64,000 nt of DNA from Proales similis (Eukaryota > Rotifera > Eurotatoria > Ploima > Proalidae). The notes under the pieces are model-generated. The model did no database searches and was not told where the DNA came from. It saw only the letters and a program-made list of their open reading frames with translations. The translations under genes and the position numbers were made by a program. The stretch lies in assembly GCA_019059635.1 (NCBI GenBank), contig JAGVRJ010000001.1, positions 1,860,001-1,924,000 of the forward strand, given 5' to 3'. Of the stretch, positions 23,237 to 36,787 are shown piece after piece; position 1 is the stretch's first letter; each line of letters starts with the position of its first letter.

Positions 23237-26200
23237 GAAATGGAAGCAACCCGAATTAAATCAAACTCAGTGGCCATGAGCATGGCAAAATCGCCAAGCG
23301 ATCATCTTGATGACTGCTCTCTGGTCGGCACGCTTCACAACAGCAGTGGAACTGACATATGCGAAAATAACAGCCTCGAGATTCTGACTCGCTGTCATCT
23401 AGACCTATTCCCCCGACAGAAAACCGTTTACGACGATGCAGGCTTGCAGTGGGTATCAGAAAAGATGCCACTTCTCAGCGGAGAAAACATCGAGTTTGTA
23501 GGCAAGTGCCAATAATAAAAAATTCTCGAAACCTCTGTGTGATTAAAACTCTCAATCTTCTCAATAGGCCAGTACAATGAATCCAATCTTGATGTTTTAC
23601 TTCTTAGCAACTTTCGAATGCTGGCGTTGACCGAACAAGGAAACGCGTTTTTCAACACCCCATTGTTGCTCATCGACACTGTGGAACTCCGAGATAATAC
23701 ATCAATTTTCATTAACTTAAAAACGGCCAGGCTTATTCGGTAAGCCAATCAAAGCGTTTCATACCGTGAAATGGCTAGTCACTTAATGACATTTTTAAGG
23801 CTCAACTTTTCGAGCTACGAGAAAGCGGATACCTGGCATAGGCGTCTAAATGTCATAATTGAAAGATCAAGGCAGGAAGAAGAAGTATTCGCCTTTCGCT
23901 TCTATTCATGGCATACAAATGAGCTATCCGAAAAGCCGACTCCCGGAGACGCCTTAGTCTTTGGCAAGAGTAAGCCCGATTACTTTCAATCTATTTGTTG
24001 GTTGGTTTTCAATTCCCTTTGTTAAGGAGAAACAAGAAATCTGGTCTGGCTAGAATATTCTCGTCTCGGCTTCGATCAGTCTTCCTGGCGGATATCAAAT
24101 GCAAATACCGATTTCAAGTACCACCAACTTGACTATAGAATTAGATCATAGATGTTTTAACATTTATTTAGGATTTGCAAAAGCTACCCGCAGCATGTAA
24201 TTGTGCCCAAATCAATCAGTGACGAACAGCTGGCGAAAATCGCTTCTTTTAGAAGCTCGTTCCGATTTCCAACCGTGACTTGGAGGTTAATTATTCTTCT
24301 TTAAAAATACCCTTGTGCATTCAAATTCAAATAGGCTTTTAATTTGAAGATACAAAAAAAACGGTGCCGTGCTAGCTCGTTCTAGCCAGCCCAAAGTTGG
24401 CCTACTATCGTGGAGAATGCAAGAAGATGAACTCATCCTCCGCAAACTATCCACCAACGCGTCCCAGAACCGTAAGTTTGCCATCTCACTCTATCTAATT
24501 TTGGGCCTTTCAACAGTAGAACTTTTCTCTCAAGCGTCAGAAAGTTTTGATCTTTTGATCGTGGACGCGCGTTCTCGAACAGTCGCTATGGCCAATCGAG
24601 TCAAAGGCGGAGGACATGAGCACGTTCAATACTACAGCAATTGTGACATTCAATTCATGGACCTTGAAAACATCCACGTGATTAGAAACAGTTTTCAAGC
24701 CCTTCGATTGCTTTGTCAAAGCATGGCAGACAACAAGCAGTTTCTCAGCCAACTCGAAGGCACTAAATGGTTACATCATGTATCAGCAATAATCAAAGCC
24801 GCCCGGACTGTTTCAGAATGCATTAATCGTGCTGGGAAATCTGTGTTGGTTCACTGTAGCGACGGATGGGATCGCACACCCCAAGTTGTTGGTCTTGCAA
24901 AACTTTTGCTTGACCCATTCTATAGGACGATTGAGGTATCAAATCTTATAATTCGCTTTACTAATTTGGACTATTTACTAGTTTAAAACTAAAAGGGCTT
25001 TCGAATTTTGATCGAACTCGAGTGGCTCGATTTCGGCCACAAATTCGCTGAACGTCATGGACATTCGAGCAGCAAATACAGCGATCCAAACGAAAAAAGT
25101 CCCGTTTTCTTGCAGTGGCTTGACTGTGTTTATCAACTTACTCAGCAGTACCCTTTTGCATTTCAATTCAACGAAAATTTCCTGGTAGGCAATTTCAAAT
25201 AGAATATTCATCTTAAGCAGCTCTGGTTGACGTTTTTTTTATTTAGCTCAAGCTCTGTTTCCATTCTTACTCAGGCTTGTTTGGCACATTTCTGTATGAT
25301 ACTGGCGCCGAACGGCTCAAAGAGAACGTCCACGATAGAACATTTAGTATTTGGTCGTATCTGAACGAGAAAAACACTCAAGTCATAAATTGTCTATTTG
25401 AACCATCGCAGGATCTTACACCTCTAAATCCTTGCTGCGATGTCGGAGCCATGCGATTATGGGTCCGCTTGTTCTGCACAAGTGAACTCACGTTTCTTGG
25501 AGGTTCGGGACCGGAGATAAATACGGCATTGAATGATTCAACGCACAGCTCCAACAGCCTTCTCAAAGAAGCCTTAGAGTCAAGTTCGCCTTGTGAAACC
25601 AATTCATACGACTATGAGCGTGTTTTTGAAATGCACGACCAGTCGACCGAATTCTGCACTGCTGAAACATGGCCTGATCCTAATTCGTCGTTAGAAACAG
25701 AAATGGCCTCTGTTAATACCCCGACCAACTCGTTTACCGCCGCACAAAACAGAGCACGTTGCATTGAGCCATCATCGCAGTCTTGTGACATTCGCGACCA
25801 TATAGATATTGATGGGTTGACTCTAGTGCCCAACTCTGCCAACCGGTGGCTATTTCGGCGGTTCGAAGCCTATCAGGTAAAGAGAAACATTTGAATCATC
25901 GTTTTTCTAGCAATCTAACTAATAGATTGGTTTTCCTAGGATGAAATAAGCTCATTAAAAGATCAGGTACGCAAGTTCAAGCTCATTCTCCGCAACCTCA
26001 CGTCGAATAGTACCGAACGGAGTACAGAGCTCGAGGTAGGCTTTGAGAGCGGCGGTACGAACGCGGGCCCAGCCTTATCGGCTTGGCGAAGAAGAAAAGA
26101 ATGTCGAAGGAGCTGGACGGAGAGCCAAATAGACACACAACAAGTAATGAAAGCATCTTCAGCAGCTGGGACCAAGTTGACGAGAGCGAAGTCCGTCGAA

Positions 26201-26597
26201 GCGGTTGGCTGCCCGATCAAATGGTCTCCCACTGCCAGAGCTGTAGCGAAAAGTTCACATTTAGCGTGAGAAGGCATCATTGCAGGTAAAGACCAATAAC
26301 CAACAATTTCACTTGAAATCCTAGCCGAGATCTGACTGCTGTTTTCAATCACAAAGGAATTGTGGAGGGATATTTTGCTACCGATGCGCCAACAAATTCT
26401 ATCCGTTACCCAACAATGCGAGTTCAGGTCGAGTGCGCGTATGTCACCACTGTCTTACGAGACTGAGAGCACGCCTCGAGTCGACGGAATCAAGAGATTT
26501 GCAACTCGCTGAAGACCTCTCAACTCTCAGTTGTAGTCAAATGGATCCGGTAAAGCTAAAGAAGCACCGCAATCGTCTGCAAAAGGTGTCCGTCTAA
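23237..26597 (+). CDS. MTMR3: Myotubularin-related phosphatase with FYVE domain (MTMR3/MTMR4)
   Basis: About twelve exons encode a 3-phosphatase acting on PI3P and PI(3,5)P2 at endosomal and autophagic membranes. The N-terminal SLEILTRCHLDLFPRQK resembles MTMR3. A PH-GRAM domain follows (IEFVG/QYNESNLDVLLLSNF). The phosphatase domain has the active-site loop HCSDGWDRTPQ (Cys, Asp, Arg all present), so it should be catalytic. Then come ELEWLDFGHKFAERHGH, GLFGTFLYDTGAERLKEN, a coiled coil (EISSLKDQVRKFKLIL) and a FYVE finger with WLPD, RRHHCRNCGG and RVRVC intact. The first intron (23502-23567) is GC-AG. Another (24472-24516) is 45 nt and stop-free in frame. Start chosen at the ATG at 23237. 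MTMR3 and MTMR4 cannot be separated here. Confidence 0.93.
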
Positions 26598-27004
26598 CTT
26601 GCAGCACTCGCCTGCCTAAATGTCTGCTACTTCTCCTCTCCATTAGTTGTTCATGTTTTTTACTTACCTAAAATGCTATACATAGTCGTTCATTCTCTAT
26701 TCAAAAAAAAATGAAACTGCTTCTCTAAAGTCTGTCCGCTGCTTCTATTAATTTTATTTATTGGCTAGAGTAATGACTTTTTCTACTCTTAGCATTAAAA
26801 TAAATCTGAACTGGTAATCAAAAGAGACCGTCTCTGAATTTGGCTGAATTAGAGACTAAATGTCCGCAATTATTTATAAATTTAAAAAAGCAAATCTATT
26901 TCGTACTGGATATCTTTATTAGAATGGCTTGACATGTATTATTGAATCAGATATTGAGTTCTTTTTTGTAAGAGCGAAGCCCAAATCAACAAGTCAATTG
27001 GGTC
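26598..27004. other. Convergent 3' flanks of MTMR3/4 and MRRF
   Basis: AT-rich 407 nt with several AATAAA-like strings on the plus strand (for example near 26800). It is expected to hold both 3'UTRs. No coding content seen. Confidence 0.5.
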
Positions 27005-27950
27005 TCATTCTTGCAGTATTTCTTTAGTTTTGCGCTCCTTGAGCTCTCGCGCCTCTTCAGCTGTTTGCTCGAATTGGTATTTTATCTTAAATGGAATTTC
27101 AGAATTCCTTTGGATGACTGTGAACCGCATGTGACAAAAAAGTCTTACGTATTGGCCAACGTTGAATTGAACATCTTTGTCCACGTTTTTTGCCGCTTTT
27201 GCCTTGCGAAGCGCTTTGGACTCTATGTCTCTCAGAGCTTTGAGTGCATTTTCGCATTTTATTTTGACAGCTCGGGCCAAATTCTCTCTATGTTCTTTGG
27301 TTACTTTTGGAACACGCACGTAGACAGTACTCTTGTCAATCTGCGGATTGAGATTGAGCTCAGATTTAACTAGCGCTTCCGAGACCGCTTTCACATAGTC
27401 TGGAGCGTGAATAAGGTCAATGACAAGGGCGCCACCAGGGCCTGCTTCAACCTGGGCGATTTCGCCTAATCTAACAACTTCTTTCTCATTCACTCTGACA
27501 TTTAACTCTTCTAGTGTGTCTGTACTAGAATGAGAAACTGCATTCAAGAAAAGCATTTTTAGGTTCATTGATTACCGGGAGTAATTCTCAAGCTAACTTG
27601 CTCTTGATATTCATTTCGGAGACGGTCAATAACTGCTTTCATGCTTCGCTTGAGTTCGTCATCACTTATGAACTGGTCGATTTCTTCCTTGAGAAGCTCC
27701 ATTTTTGGTTTGTTGGTTTTATTTCCTGATCGATTCGAAAAGTTTTTCTTATTTGAAATGAATCGAAATTAAGATGATTGTTACCTTTTCCTTTTTTGGT
27801 CGAATACTGACAACAATCGGTCACTAAAACAGGTCTGTAAGTAACAAGAGTTTCTCCCATTTGGATTGAACATCTGCCATTGAAACCAGCCTTGATCTGT
27901 GACCGCTGCCACCATGTTCGGTTGAGAGTCCCTAAAACAACCCGAAACAT
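27005..27950 (-). CDS. MRRF: Mitochondrial ribosome recycling factor
   Basis: Four exons (27950-27785, 27725-27576, 27537-27149, 27085-27005). The factor splits post-termination mitoribosomes together with mitochondrial EF-G2. The N-terminus (MFRVVLGTLNRTWWQRS) is basic and hydrophobic like a mitochondrial targeting peptide. The mature part shows RRF signatures: ELKRSMKAVIDRLRNEY, EIAQVEAGPGGALVIDL, LNPQIDKSTVYVRVPKVTKE, and HRENLARAVKIKCENALKAL in the three-helix domain, ending KTKEILQE. The intron at 27086-27148 is 63 nt and reads open in frame. ZW10 lies 190 nt upstream on the same strand. Confidence 0.93.
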
Positions 27951-28140
27951 TCTGAATCCTGCCCAAGTTGGTTAGAAATGAAGATTTCTGGAATCTTGCA
28001 GTAAAATGCGAATGATATCTGCAAAAAGATCCACCGGATAAGTTGGCCGAATAAAACCAAGTCAAAACTAAATTCGCATTGCTTCAAAATCAAGTTTATT
28101 CTGGCGCACAGAAACCAAGCGTTAAATAAATATTTCTTAA

Positions 28141-30533
28141 TCACTTTATCTTAGAAAGGGCCTCACTTCTGCGATCACTGATCATAAAAATCGCCCGAAT
28201 CAAATGTCGGATTTCGTCTGAGTCGAAGTGAAGGGCTAGCGGGCCATGTCCTTCGCTCCAAAGTTCAACAATATCCTTGAGACTTGCATTAAGAATAACA
28301 AGTAAAAAGCTGAATCGGCCCCAGCTTTTGGTGTGATTTTCAATGCTTAGTTCAAGCTCTTTAATTGACTCTTGGCTGGTTGAAATTTTGTCAAACAGTT
28401 CATGGGCAGTACTCTTTAAAACTTCGAAGGCCTTGCATATATGGCTCGCATCGTCTGAAGTAATGTCCTCTAGCTGAAGGACATCACGAACAAGACGGCT
28501 GCAGAGCGAATTCAAAAGTTGTCCAATTACGTTTTGGAATACCACTGGCGAGAGAACTTCAACCCAAACCGATTTGAGATGCTTGAGCTGAGCTGCACAA
28601 CAGTTGAGTGCTTTGGTTATACGTTCGGCATTCTTCGTTTGAGCCAAATCCATTAAAGTTGAAATTTCATCATCAACAAGTTGCATAAGGTACATGGTTT
28701 GTCGTTGAACTTCCCGTTCCATCATTTCATTGGCCCTAGCCGTAAGTTTGGGTACAAGCCGAAGAATATCAAATGCGTCAAATAGTTGATCAAGTTCAAA
28801 CTGAGAAAGAGGCTCTGGCCGAATGCAATTGATCGAGTGCAGAAGATTACGATATTTGGCAGTAAACAGCATACAGCGATGAGCAAGAAGCTGAAGGTCA
28901 TTGTGAACAATCGCACTCAATATGGGCAAACTAGAGCAATCTTGCTTGTATAAATTTGGCACTATGGCCTCGTAAATGGCAGCCAAATTGCAACTTGCAT
29001 TTAACAATAGAGCGATATTCTTGAGATTTGAACGGCCACTTCCAAGCATATCTAGGGCTTCATCTAACGTACGCTCTAACAAACTCAAGACAGTAACTAT
29101 CATTTTGCTCGATACAGGAACTGGTACACTCAACAACTCCGAATGCGGGGTCTTGAATTGTTCAAGTTTCTTACCCAACTCAGAATCGCTAGTTAGTTTC
29201 TGCTGAGTTGGAGTATTTTCGAAGAGATTATTGCGATCTTTAAGAATACTTCGGACCTGAGCGACTAGAAATCGAGCCTTCTTGCGAACATAAAGTTCTT
29301 CAACACTTTGGCTTAGACTTGAGAGCCGACCAACAGTTTCACTCTCAAAGCCCAAACTGCTGAGTCGGTTCGTGAAACTCTCAATTTGGTCTCGAATTTC
29401 TTGCTCAGCAGAAGGACTTAGTGAGTCGGACGGTAGACTTCCCAGAACCACTTTGTCGAATATTAGACGGGAAAAACTTTCGCCCATGATTTCGGCCAAT
29501 ATCGACATGAGTGGAAGACGACGCTTATTTGACCAGTCTGTGCCACTCAGATTAAACGGACCCATCTGATGTAGCCATTCAAAGACTTGTTCAATTTGGT
29601 ATAAAAGATGCTCAAGCCCTCTGGCTGATCGATTTGACTTGATGAAAAAGAGCTCTTGATCTGAAATCGAGACATCTTTTCCTTCTTCAATAAGCTCGTT
29701 TTCGATTAGACGAATCAGCTCTTTTCCAAATCTTTTGAATTGCTTTTCAAACATGAACCTTCCACTTGAATATTCCTCAGCGCCTTTAACTTGACCAAAC
29801 TGGTCCAAGTCATTCCAATAGATTTGATCAATAGCTCCTGATATTTTTATAAGAGCCTGGTCAGCTTTTATCGAAAGCAACTCATCAAATTTTTGATCAA
29901 GATGGTGCCAAAGCTGTTGTTTGAGAAGCTTAAATTGCTCGCTCATGATTGATACGACATCGAGCGATCTGAGCAATCGCATTTCATCGCTCCATATTGA
30001 TTCTAGTCTTAGCAAGAGGCTATGACACATTTGAAAATCACTTTTGGCAATCGAGTGCTCAAACAAATTCAAGCTTGAATTAAAATCTCGCAGAATTCTT
30101 AGATGGTCGATCATTGAGGCCAATAATTCAAAGTTGTGGGTAGCCAGGCGATATCGTTCCATTCGTGTCGCATCGTGAGCTGAGAGCTCCTGATTAGGAA
30201 AAAATGAAATATACGCTTGGAGAAATTTACAGACGAGTAATACCTGAACAGCAAGCTGCTTTTCAATTGAATTGAACTGCTCGTAGAGAAACTCAAGCTG
30301 GCCGACAATTTTATCACTCCTGGCTAAACTGCTCTCCACATCGGATCTATGTGAAATCTCTTTTACTTTCCTCAAACATTCCTCATCGCTTGAGTCTATT
30401 TGTTTTAAAAGATCATCCAAGTCACATTCCTGCTCTATTCTCAAATGAAGTTGGTATTTTAATAAAAATTTCTTGAGCGAATTTAAATACCCGAAAATCT
30501 AGCCAAAACTTGATCGAGTCGCGTAGAACTCAT
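28141..30533 (-). CDS. ZW10: ZW10 kinetochore and Golgi-ER tethering protein
   Basis: A short first exon from the ATG at 30533 (MSSTRLDQVLARFS) splices to the main frame (EQECDLDDLLKQID). A 54-nt stop-free intron lies at 30190-30243, and the stop is at 28141. ZW10 belongs to the RZZ complex at k-MTs, where it recruits dynein and checkpoint proteins, and to the NRZ tether for retrograde vesicles at the ER. The body is all-helical. The C-terminus is diagnostic: SLKDIVELWSEGHGPLALHF followed by RRSEALSKIK, against the ADGKGPLA and RRAAALAKIK ends of vertebrate ZW10. The length is comparable to human ZW10 (779). Sequence is divergent in the middle. Confidence 0.9.
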
Positions 30534-31063
30534 TCTCCTCTGCTTTTGTGTGTCAAGTAAGCGCCAAGTCAATAATTTAGATTTACTAGTGCATGAGCTC
30601 AGCTCTGACGTGTGCGAGGCGCTGTTAAATTCACATAACCGCTGCCTATTTTCTCCAAAATCTTTTTCTCCTAAGCAAGCTTTTTATGGGCAATTAAACT
30701 AAATTGCCCAAGAGAATAAGCTGTTGTCTCGATTAAAGTCGGTTGAGGAAGCTCTTCAAAGTCACTTATCTTCCAGCCTTTTTTTTTTTGATACTCAACG
30801 AGCCAAGTCAAAACTTTGCTTTAATTTAAAATTTGATCAATAGGGCGTGACTTAAAATAAGGGTTAATAGGCGTCAAGGGCGATAAAAAAATACTCCGAG
30901 AACAAGACAAGAACTAGACAAGTTTCATAATCGAATTTATGCTCAGCTTGAGAGTGCTTTCACGCAGCGAAAGTTAAATTTGCAGCATTCCTCACGAGCA
31001 GAACGTTCGCACCAACTGAATAACCAGAGCCATAATCAAGCTAAAGCACACACAACGCCCAGG
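30534..31063. other. Divergent intergenic region, ZW10 / PLPP
   Basis: 530 nt between divergent starts, with a T9-T10 run near 30780. No exon or RNA gene is supported; presumed promoters and leaders of both genes. Confidence 0.5.
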
Positions 31064-32103
31064 ATGATACGGCTAACAAGAAAAGAGATATTCATGCGGT
31101 CGATGACCGACTTTTTCATCATTGTCGTCGGTAAGAAAACGACCCTGTTCAAATAAACTGCTACCGTCTTTTAGCCTTAAAATGTCTGTCTGTCAGTCTG
31201 TGTGGCTTTTTTCTTTATCTACCTCTTCCTGAGCCCGTTCAACCGAGGTTTCTACTGCTCCGACGAAACAATTCGTTATCCATACAAGGGAGACACAATC
31301 TCGCTATTTGTAAGTGAACCGCACGCCAGTGATGTATGGCCGTTGAAATCATTTCTTGCCTAGATGGCCGGGGCTTATTGCGTTACTGCCGCCCTGTTTA
31401 TTGTGTTTGCCACTGAATTCTATTTGACTAGAAGGAATAAGGAATTTAGCTTCACTTTGAACCACTTCTTACTTGATACGATACAGGGCCTACTTCTTTT
31501 TGCGTTGGGTGCTATGAGCACTTTGCTTATAACTGAGATCGGCAAACATGCTGTCGGCAGACTGAGGCCGCATTTTATTGAAGTCTGCAAGCCAGACTGG
31601 TCTAAAATCGAATGCTTCGTCCAAATTCAAAATGTTTCGGTTAGCCAGTAAGCTATTTATGAATTCTAATGCTCGTGAAAGAAAGCGGTTGCTAACACTG
31701 TTTCCAAGATATGTTCCCCTCACCAATGATCTTTGCACTGGCGACGAGCATCTTATCAAAGAAGCGCGACTTTCTTTCCCTAGCGGTCATTCAAGCTTTT
31801 CCTCTTACTCGATGACATTTATAATAGTAGGCCAGCTGCTGTCTTTTTTCTTCTTCGTTTCTTGTTTGCATTGAGTATTCTTAGATCTATTTGGAAGCTC
31901 GAGTCAAAATACAGAGAGCCAACTTTTTCAAGTCAATTGTTCAACTGATGGCATTTGTTGCCGCATGGTACACATGCATGTCGCGCGTGTCCGACTACAA
32001 GCATCATTTTTCGGACGTGATCGCAGGTGCCGGAATCGGCCTGAGCGTAGCCCTATTTGTGGTATTTGCTTCGTCTAGTTTTGTTTTATCTAGAGAAAAA
32101 TAA
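31064..32103 (+). CDS. PLPP: Phospholipid phosphatase (PLPP/LPP, wunen type)
   Basis: Five exons (31064-31130, 31197-31309, 31364 to about 31648, an exon ending near 31830, and a last exon to 32103). LPPs are six-pass plasma membrane enzymes that dephosphorylate extracellular lipid phosphates. The first loop reads FNRGFYCSDETIRYPYKGD, typical of the family. The three PAP2 catalytic motifs are present: KHAVGRLRP (C1), FPSGHSS (C2) and SRVSDYKHHFSD (C3), with the essential Arg and two His. The frame stops at 32103 after LSREK. An alternative intron beginning GTTTTATC near 32083 and ending ATAACAG near 32132 would replace this end with a longer open tail. Confidence 0.92.
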
Positions 32104-32409
32104 TCGTATTTGATTTAAGACAATGATAACAGGTCGCAATTTGTGGCACTTGCGTCAAGGAAAAGAGCCCGAAAGAAATGAAGGAGAGCGACAAGTCATC
32201 GAACTCTGAACGCCTCTTCAAATTGTTTTGTTATTCAATGATAAATCTGAGTCTATTTTCGTTTAACAGCTTAAGCGAAGTTATTAGGTCAAGCAGATTA
32301 AGCTCGTGTTGTTAGATCTGAGCATGATAGACGTCTTTAAGTTAACAATAAAATTTATTAGGTTTTATTCGAAAACAATTAAAATAGCGACGTTTTGTTA
32401 GTTAGTTAA
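32104..32409. other. PLPP 3' region converging on HERPUD
   Basis: Holds the PLPP 3'UTR, or its alternative last exon, which would stay open to about 32316. An AATAAAATTTATTA string near 32347 could serve as a poly(A) signal on either strand. Confidence 0.45.
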
Positions 32410-33732
32410 TCAGTTGACTTGTCTGGGTCGTTCAGGAATGAGAGAAGTGAAAAAAGAAACCACAAAACTAATAAGAGCTCTAAAAACACTTGTTGTCTCA
32501 GGCTGATTAGCTCCACCCTCCGCTTGTGCGTTTTCTCCTTCTCGCTCTCTTGCAGGACGAACACGTCTCCTCTGTAAAGTTAACCAACCGTTCTGGTATC
32601 TTTCAGTATGTAATTTTTCAACTTCAACGGCCTGTTGAGCTGTAATTGATTTTGAGTTTAACTTACAAAAAGAGCAACAGTGCTAGCGAGGCGATAATTA
32701 GAAATCGCTGAATTGACGAATAGTAGAATATGATGCTGAACAAAACCACAAAAGAAACAAGATTGTGAACCATGCCAAGCCAATCCTCATCTTGTTCAGC
32801 AGCGGCTGCTCCTTCTTCTTGCATTGGTTCCGCCTCATTCGGTGCATCCATCATTTCCTCCACTGGTTCGATCGGACTGCTTCCTGGATCCACTGTTGCA
32901 TTTGTTACGTTTGCATTTAAGGATCTGATAAATTCCGCCCTTGAGGAAAATAAAAACGCGAATGAATAGATTATTTGCCAAGCAGCTTACTGCATTTGAT
33001 GGTAGAGGGCAAAGTGTTGAATATAAGTCGAGTTCCAATAGTTGTTGTTCACATCAATTCCTTGCGATTGACACTGGCTAGAATTATTGGAATTATATTG
33101 GAATAAAGTGAGATTGCTTTGAATGTTTAGTCATAGTTAAACCTTTTGAGCTGGTCAAGCATTCGCTTGTACTGTTCTCTTGAATTTAGCGATTCAATGT
33201 GAAAAGACGGTTCAGGAGATTCCTCGTGAATGATTGAATTTTCAGTACTGGACGATGTTGTGAAAGAAGAATCCATGCTGGATGAGGCTGAGAGGCCAGC
33301 TGCAGTATTTGAGGTGCCAGCATTTTCGGAACTGGCTTCCACCCCTGAGGGTACACTTACAAGGTGAATTATGTGCGAGTCCACATTTGAACCCTAATTG
33401 AATTTGAACTCAAAGTAAAACCAGTCCAAAACTATCACGTGAACATACTTCTCGAATGCACTCGCGCAGCAAAGCATGGTCCTGTAATAAGCGTCCACTG
33501 TAAATGAGTCTCATATTCGCCGGCTCCTAGATCAATGGGTTAAGGTCTGGCTGCAAAGATCTTATAAACTAAGAAGCAATATGCGTACTCCTAGGGCCTG
33601 ATTTAACTCATTCAAGACAGTTTTTAGCTTTTTAATGGTCCAGTCCCTCTCACAGTTGGCAACTTCAACGTCTGGCACATTTTGGCTGGCCGTCTTGACG
33701 ATCAGACGGTACGGAGCGCTTGGATTGCTCAT
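32410..33732 (-). CDS. HERPUD2: HERPUD-family ER ubiquitin-like protein
   Basis: Six exons. HERP proteins are ER-anchored ubiquitin-like factors that organise the HRD1 degradation complex. The start MSNPSAPYRLIVKTASQNVP leads the UBL fold, continuing DWTIKKLKTVLNEL and, after an intron, MRLIYSGRLLQDHALLRECI then IIHLV. A Ser-rich linker follows, then YNQ-type text (NNNYWNSTYIQHFALYHQMQ) and acidic DEDWLGMVHNL. A hydrophobic hairpin (FSIIFYYSSIQRFLIIASL) matches the HERP membrane segment. The last exon ends FFTSLIPERPRQVN, like the FFASLLPE end of human HERPUD2. The frame has several short introns bridging frame changes. Confidence 0.9.
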
Positions 33733-34271
33733 TTTAGAATGACGGCCTTTCTGCGCCCTAAATCATTCTGACACATCATTATTTTAGAAGACGCGTCAAA
33801 GCTAACTTGGCGTTCCTTTATTCTGCTTAATGTCTACCAAGTCAGCAATTGATTCAATAAAACAGCTAAAACATGGCCCATTCTTATCAGATTCAAGTTT
33901 ATAATCGTCATTTTAACCTTGTTAGATTGCTCAGTCCAGAGGGCATTTATTTTTGTTTATTATTTCAAATTTCTTGTCAGATATGATTTTTTTTCAGTCA
34001 GAGTTTCCGCAGCGTTAGCTCCCTTATTAGACACGACCTGTTCACCCAAATGGCGTCTCGTTCAGTTTTATGCGTAACTTCGCGATTTGATAAAAAGTTT
34101 GGGTTTTAAAAGTAGCCACCAAAGCATGGCTGATTGCAACTGGATGACGAAAGGCGACGCATTCGGTAATAAGTTAGCATTTTAATGAGCTCGCCTTATG
34201 CATATTTTCGTCATATTCTCAAAGCTTGAGAAAGAGAGCGAACGTTGAAATTAAGACTAATTAGTGTGAAA
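33733..34271. other. Divergent intergenic region, HERPUD / AIG1
   Basis: 539 nt between divergent starts with no supported exon; expected promoters for both. A TCATTTTA/AAATGA rich composition but no clear element. Confidence 0.5.
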
Positions 34272-35169
34272 ATGAGCGAATCTAAAGCGAGCTGTGTATG
34301 GCGGCGTCTAGCCGTTTACGGCGGAGTAATGGCACTTTACGGGATGAGTCAATATATGGACTCGATAATCGTAAGAGAAAACCGATATGCCAAAGTCGGC
34401 CTCACCTACCATCTCTCGTTCGGTGGACGATGGAAGTTTTTGACTTTTATTGATTTGGTAAGCTAGCTGGAACTATAGCTCAGCTCATTCGCCCTAATAA
34501 ATTGGCTAGAATCTTCAAACTGGCTATTTCGCTCTGATGGTAACTCTCACTCTGCTTGAGATACTGTTCGACATGAAGCCTAACAATCAGATAAACAAAT
34601 TTGCTGATTTCATTCATACCCGCCTCATATTCCCTGTCGGAGCGGTAAGACAAGCAGTAAATACCTCGATTATTCTCGTTGTTTTTTTAAACTTTCATTA
34701 AATCAAGATCGTCAGTGTGGTATTCTGGGGCCTGTATCTAGTCGATCGGCGTTTGATATTTCCGGATATAATGGACAAAATAATGCCCGCATGGCACAAC
34801 CATATCCTGCACACATTGCCTTTTGTCGGCGCGCTACTCGATAGCATTGTGAAGGATCACCATTATCCAAAGTCATTTATCCGCGGTTTTCTGCCAACCC
34901 TCTTTTTTTCCATCGCCTATCTAACGTGGTAAATTCATAACGCGCATTTGAAGATTAGACAAGCATATTCATAGAGTAAGTTTCACAGGGTCTATATAAT
35001 AGCCATTTACGCTGGATTCTGGGTCTATCCGTTCATGAGGGTCATGTCAAACGTGCAACGAATCATTTTCTTCGCCATCAACTTCATTGCGGTGGCATTT
35101 TTCTACCGTCTCGGTCAATTCCTGAATCAACTTTTCTGGCCGCCGGTGGCCCGCACCAAGAAAGATTAG
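34272..35169 (+). CDS. AIG1: AIG1/ADTRP-family membrane threonine hydrolase
   Basis: Four exons (34272-34457, 34510-34644, 34708-34928, 34989-35169) give 240 residues. AIG1 and ADTRP are multipass proteins that hydrolyse fatty acid esters of hydroxy fatty acids, using a Thr nucleophile and a His inside the membrane. Both positions are visible: GGRWKFLTFIDL carries the Thr, and PAWHNHILHTLPF carries the His. Hydrophobic segments surround them, and the third exon ends SIAYLTW, continued by VYIIAIYAGFWVYPFM. The C-terminus TKKD could be an ER-retention-like signal, but this is weak. The start ATG (34272) is the first in frame after several stops. Confidence 0.93.
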
Positions 35170-36620
<1,451 letters not shown>

Positions 36621-36664
36621 ACATTCAAGCGGATCAGAGAAATTTTGCAAAAAACTTGAGAAAC

Positions 36665-36670
36665 AATAAA
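36665..36670 (+). terminator. Poly(A) signal of cathepsin L
   Basis: AATAAA 45 nt downstream of the cathepsin stop codon. Confidence 0.6.
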
Positions 36671-36787
36671 CATTAATTGCTATCAACATTTTTATTTGAA
36701 AGAATAAGCCTTAGCGATCTATAAACAACTGGAATATAAAAAAAGAACAAGGCAGAAATGGGAGACAGGATGAGACTAGGGAAGAAG

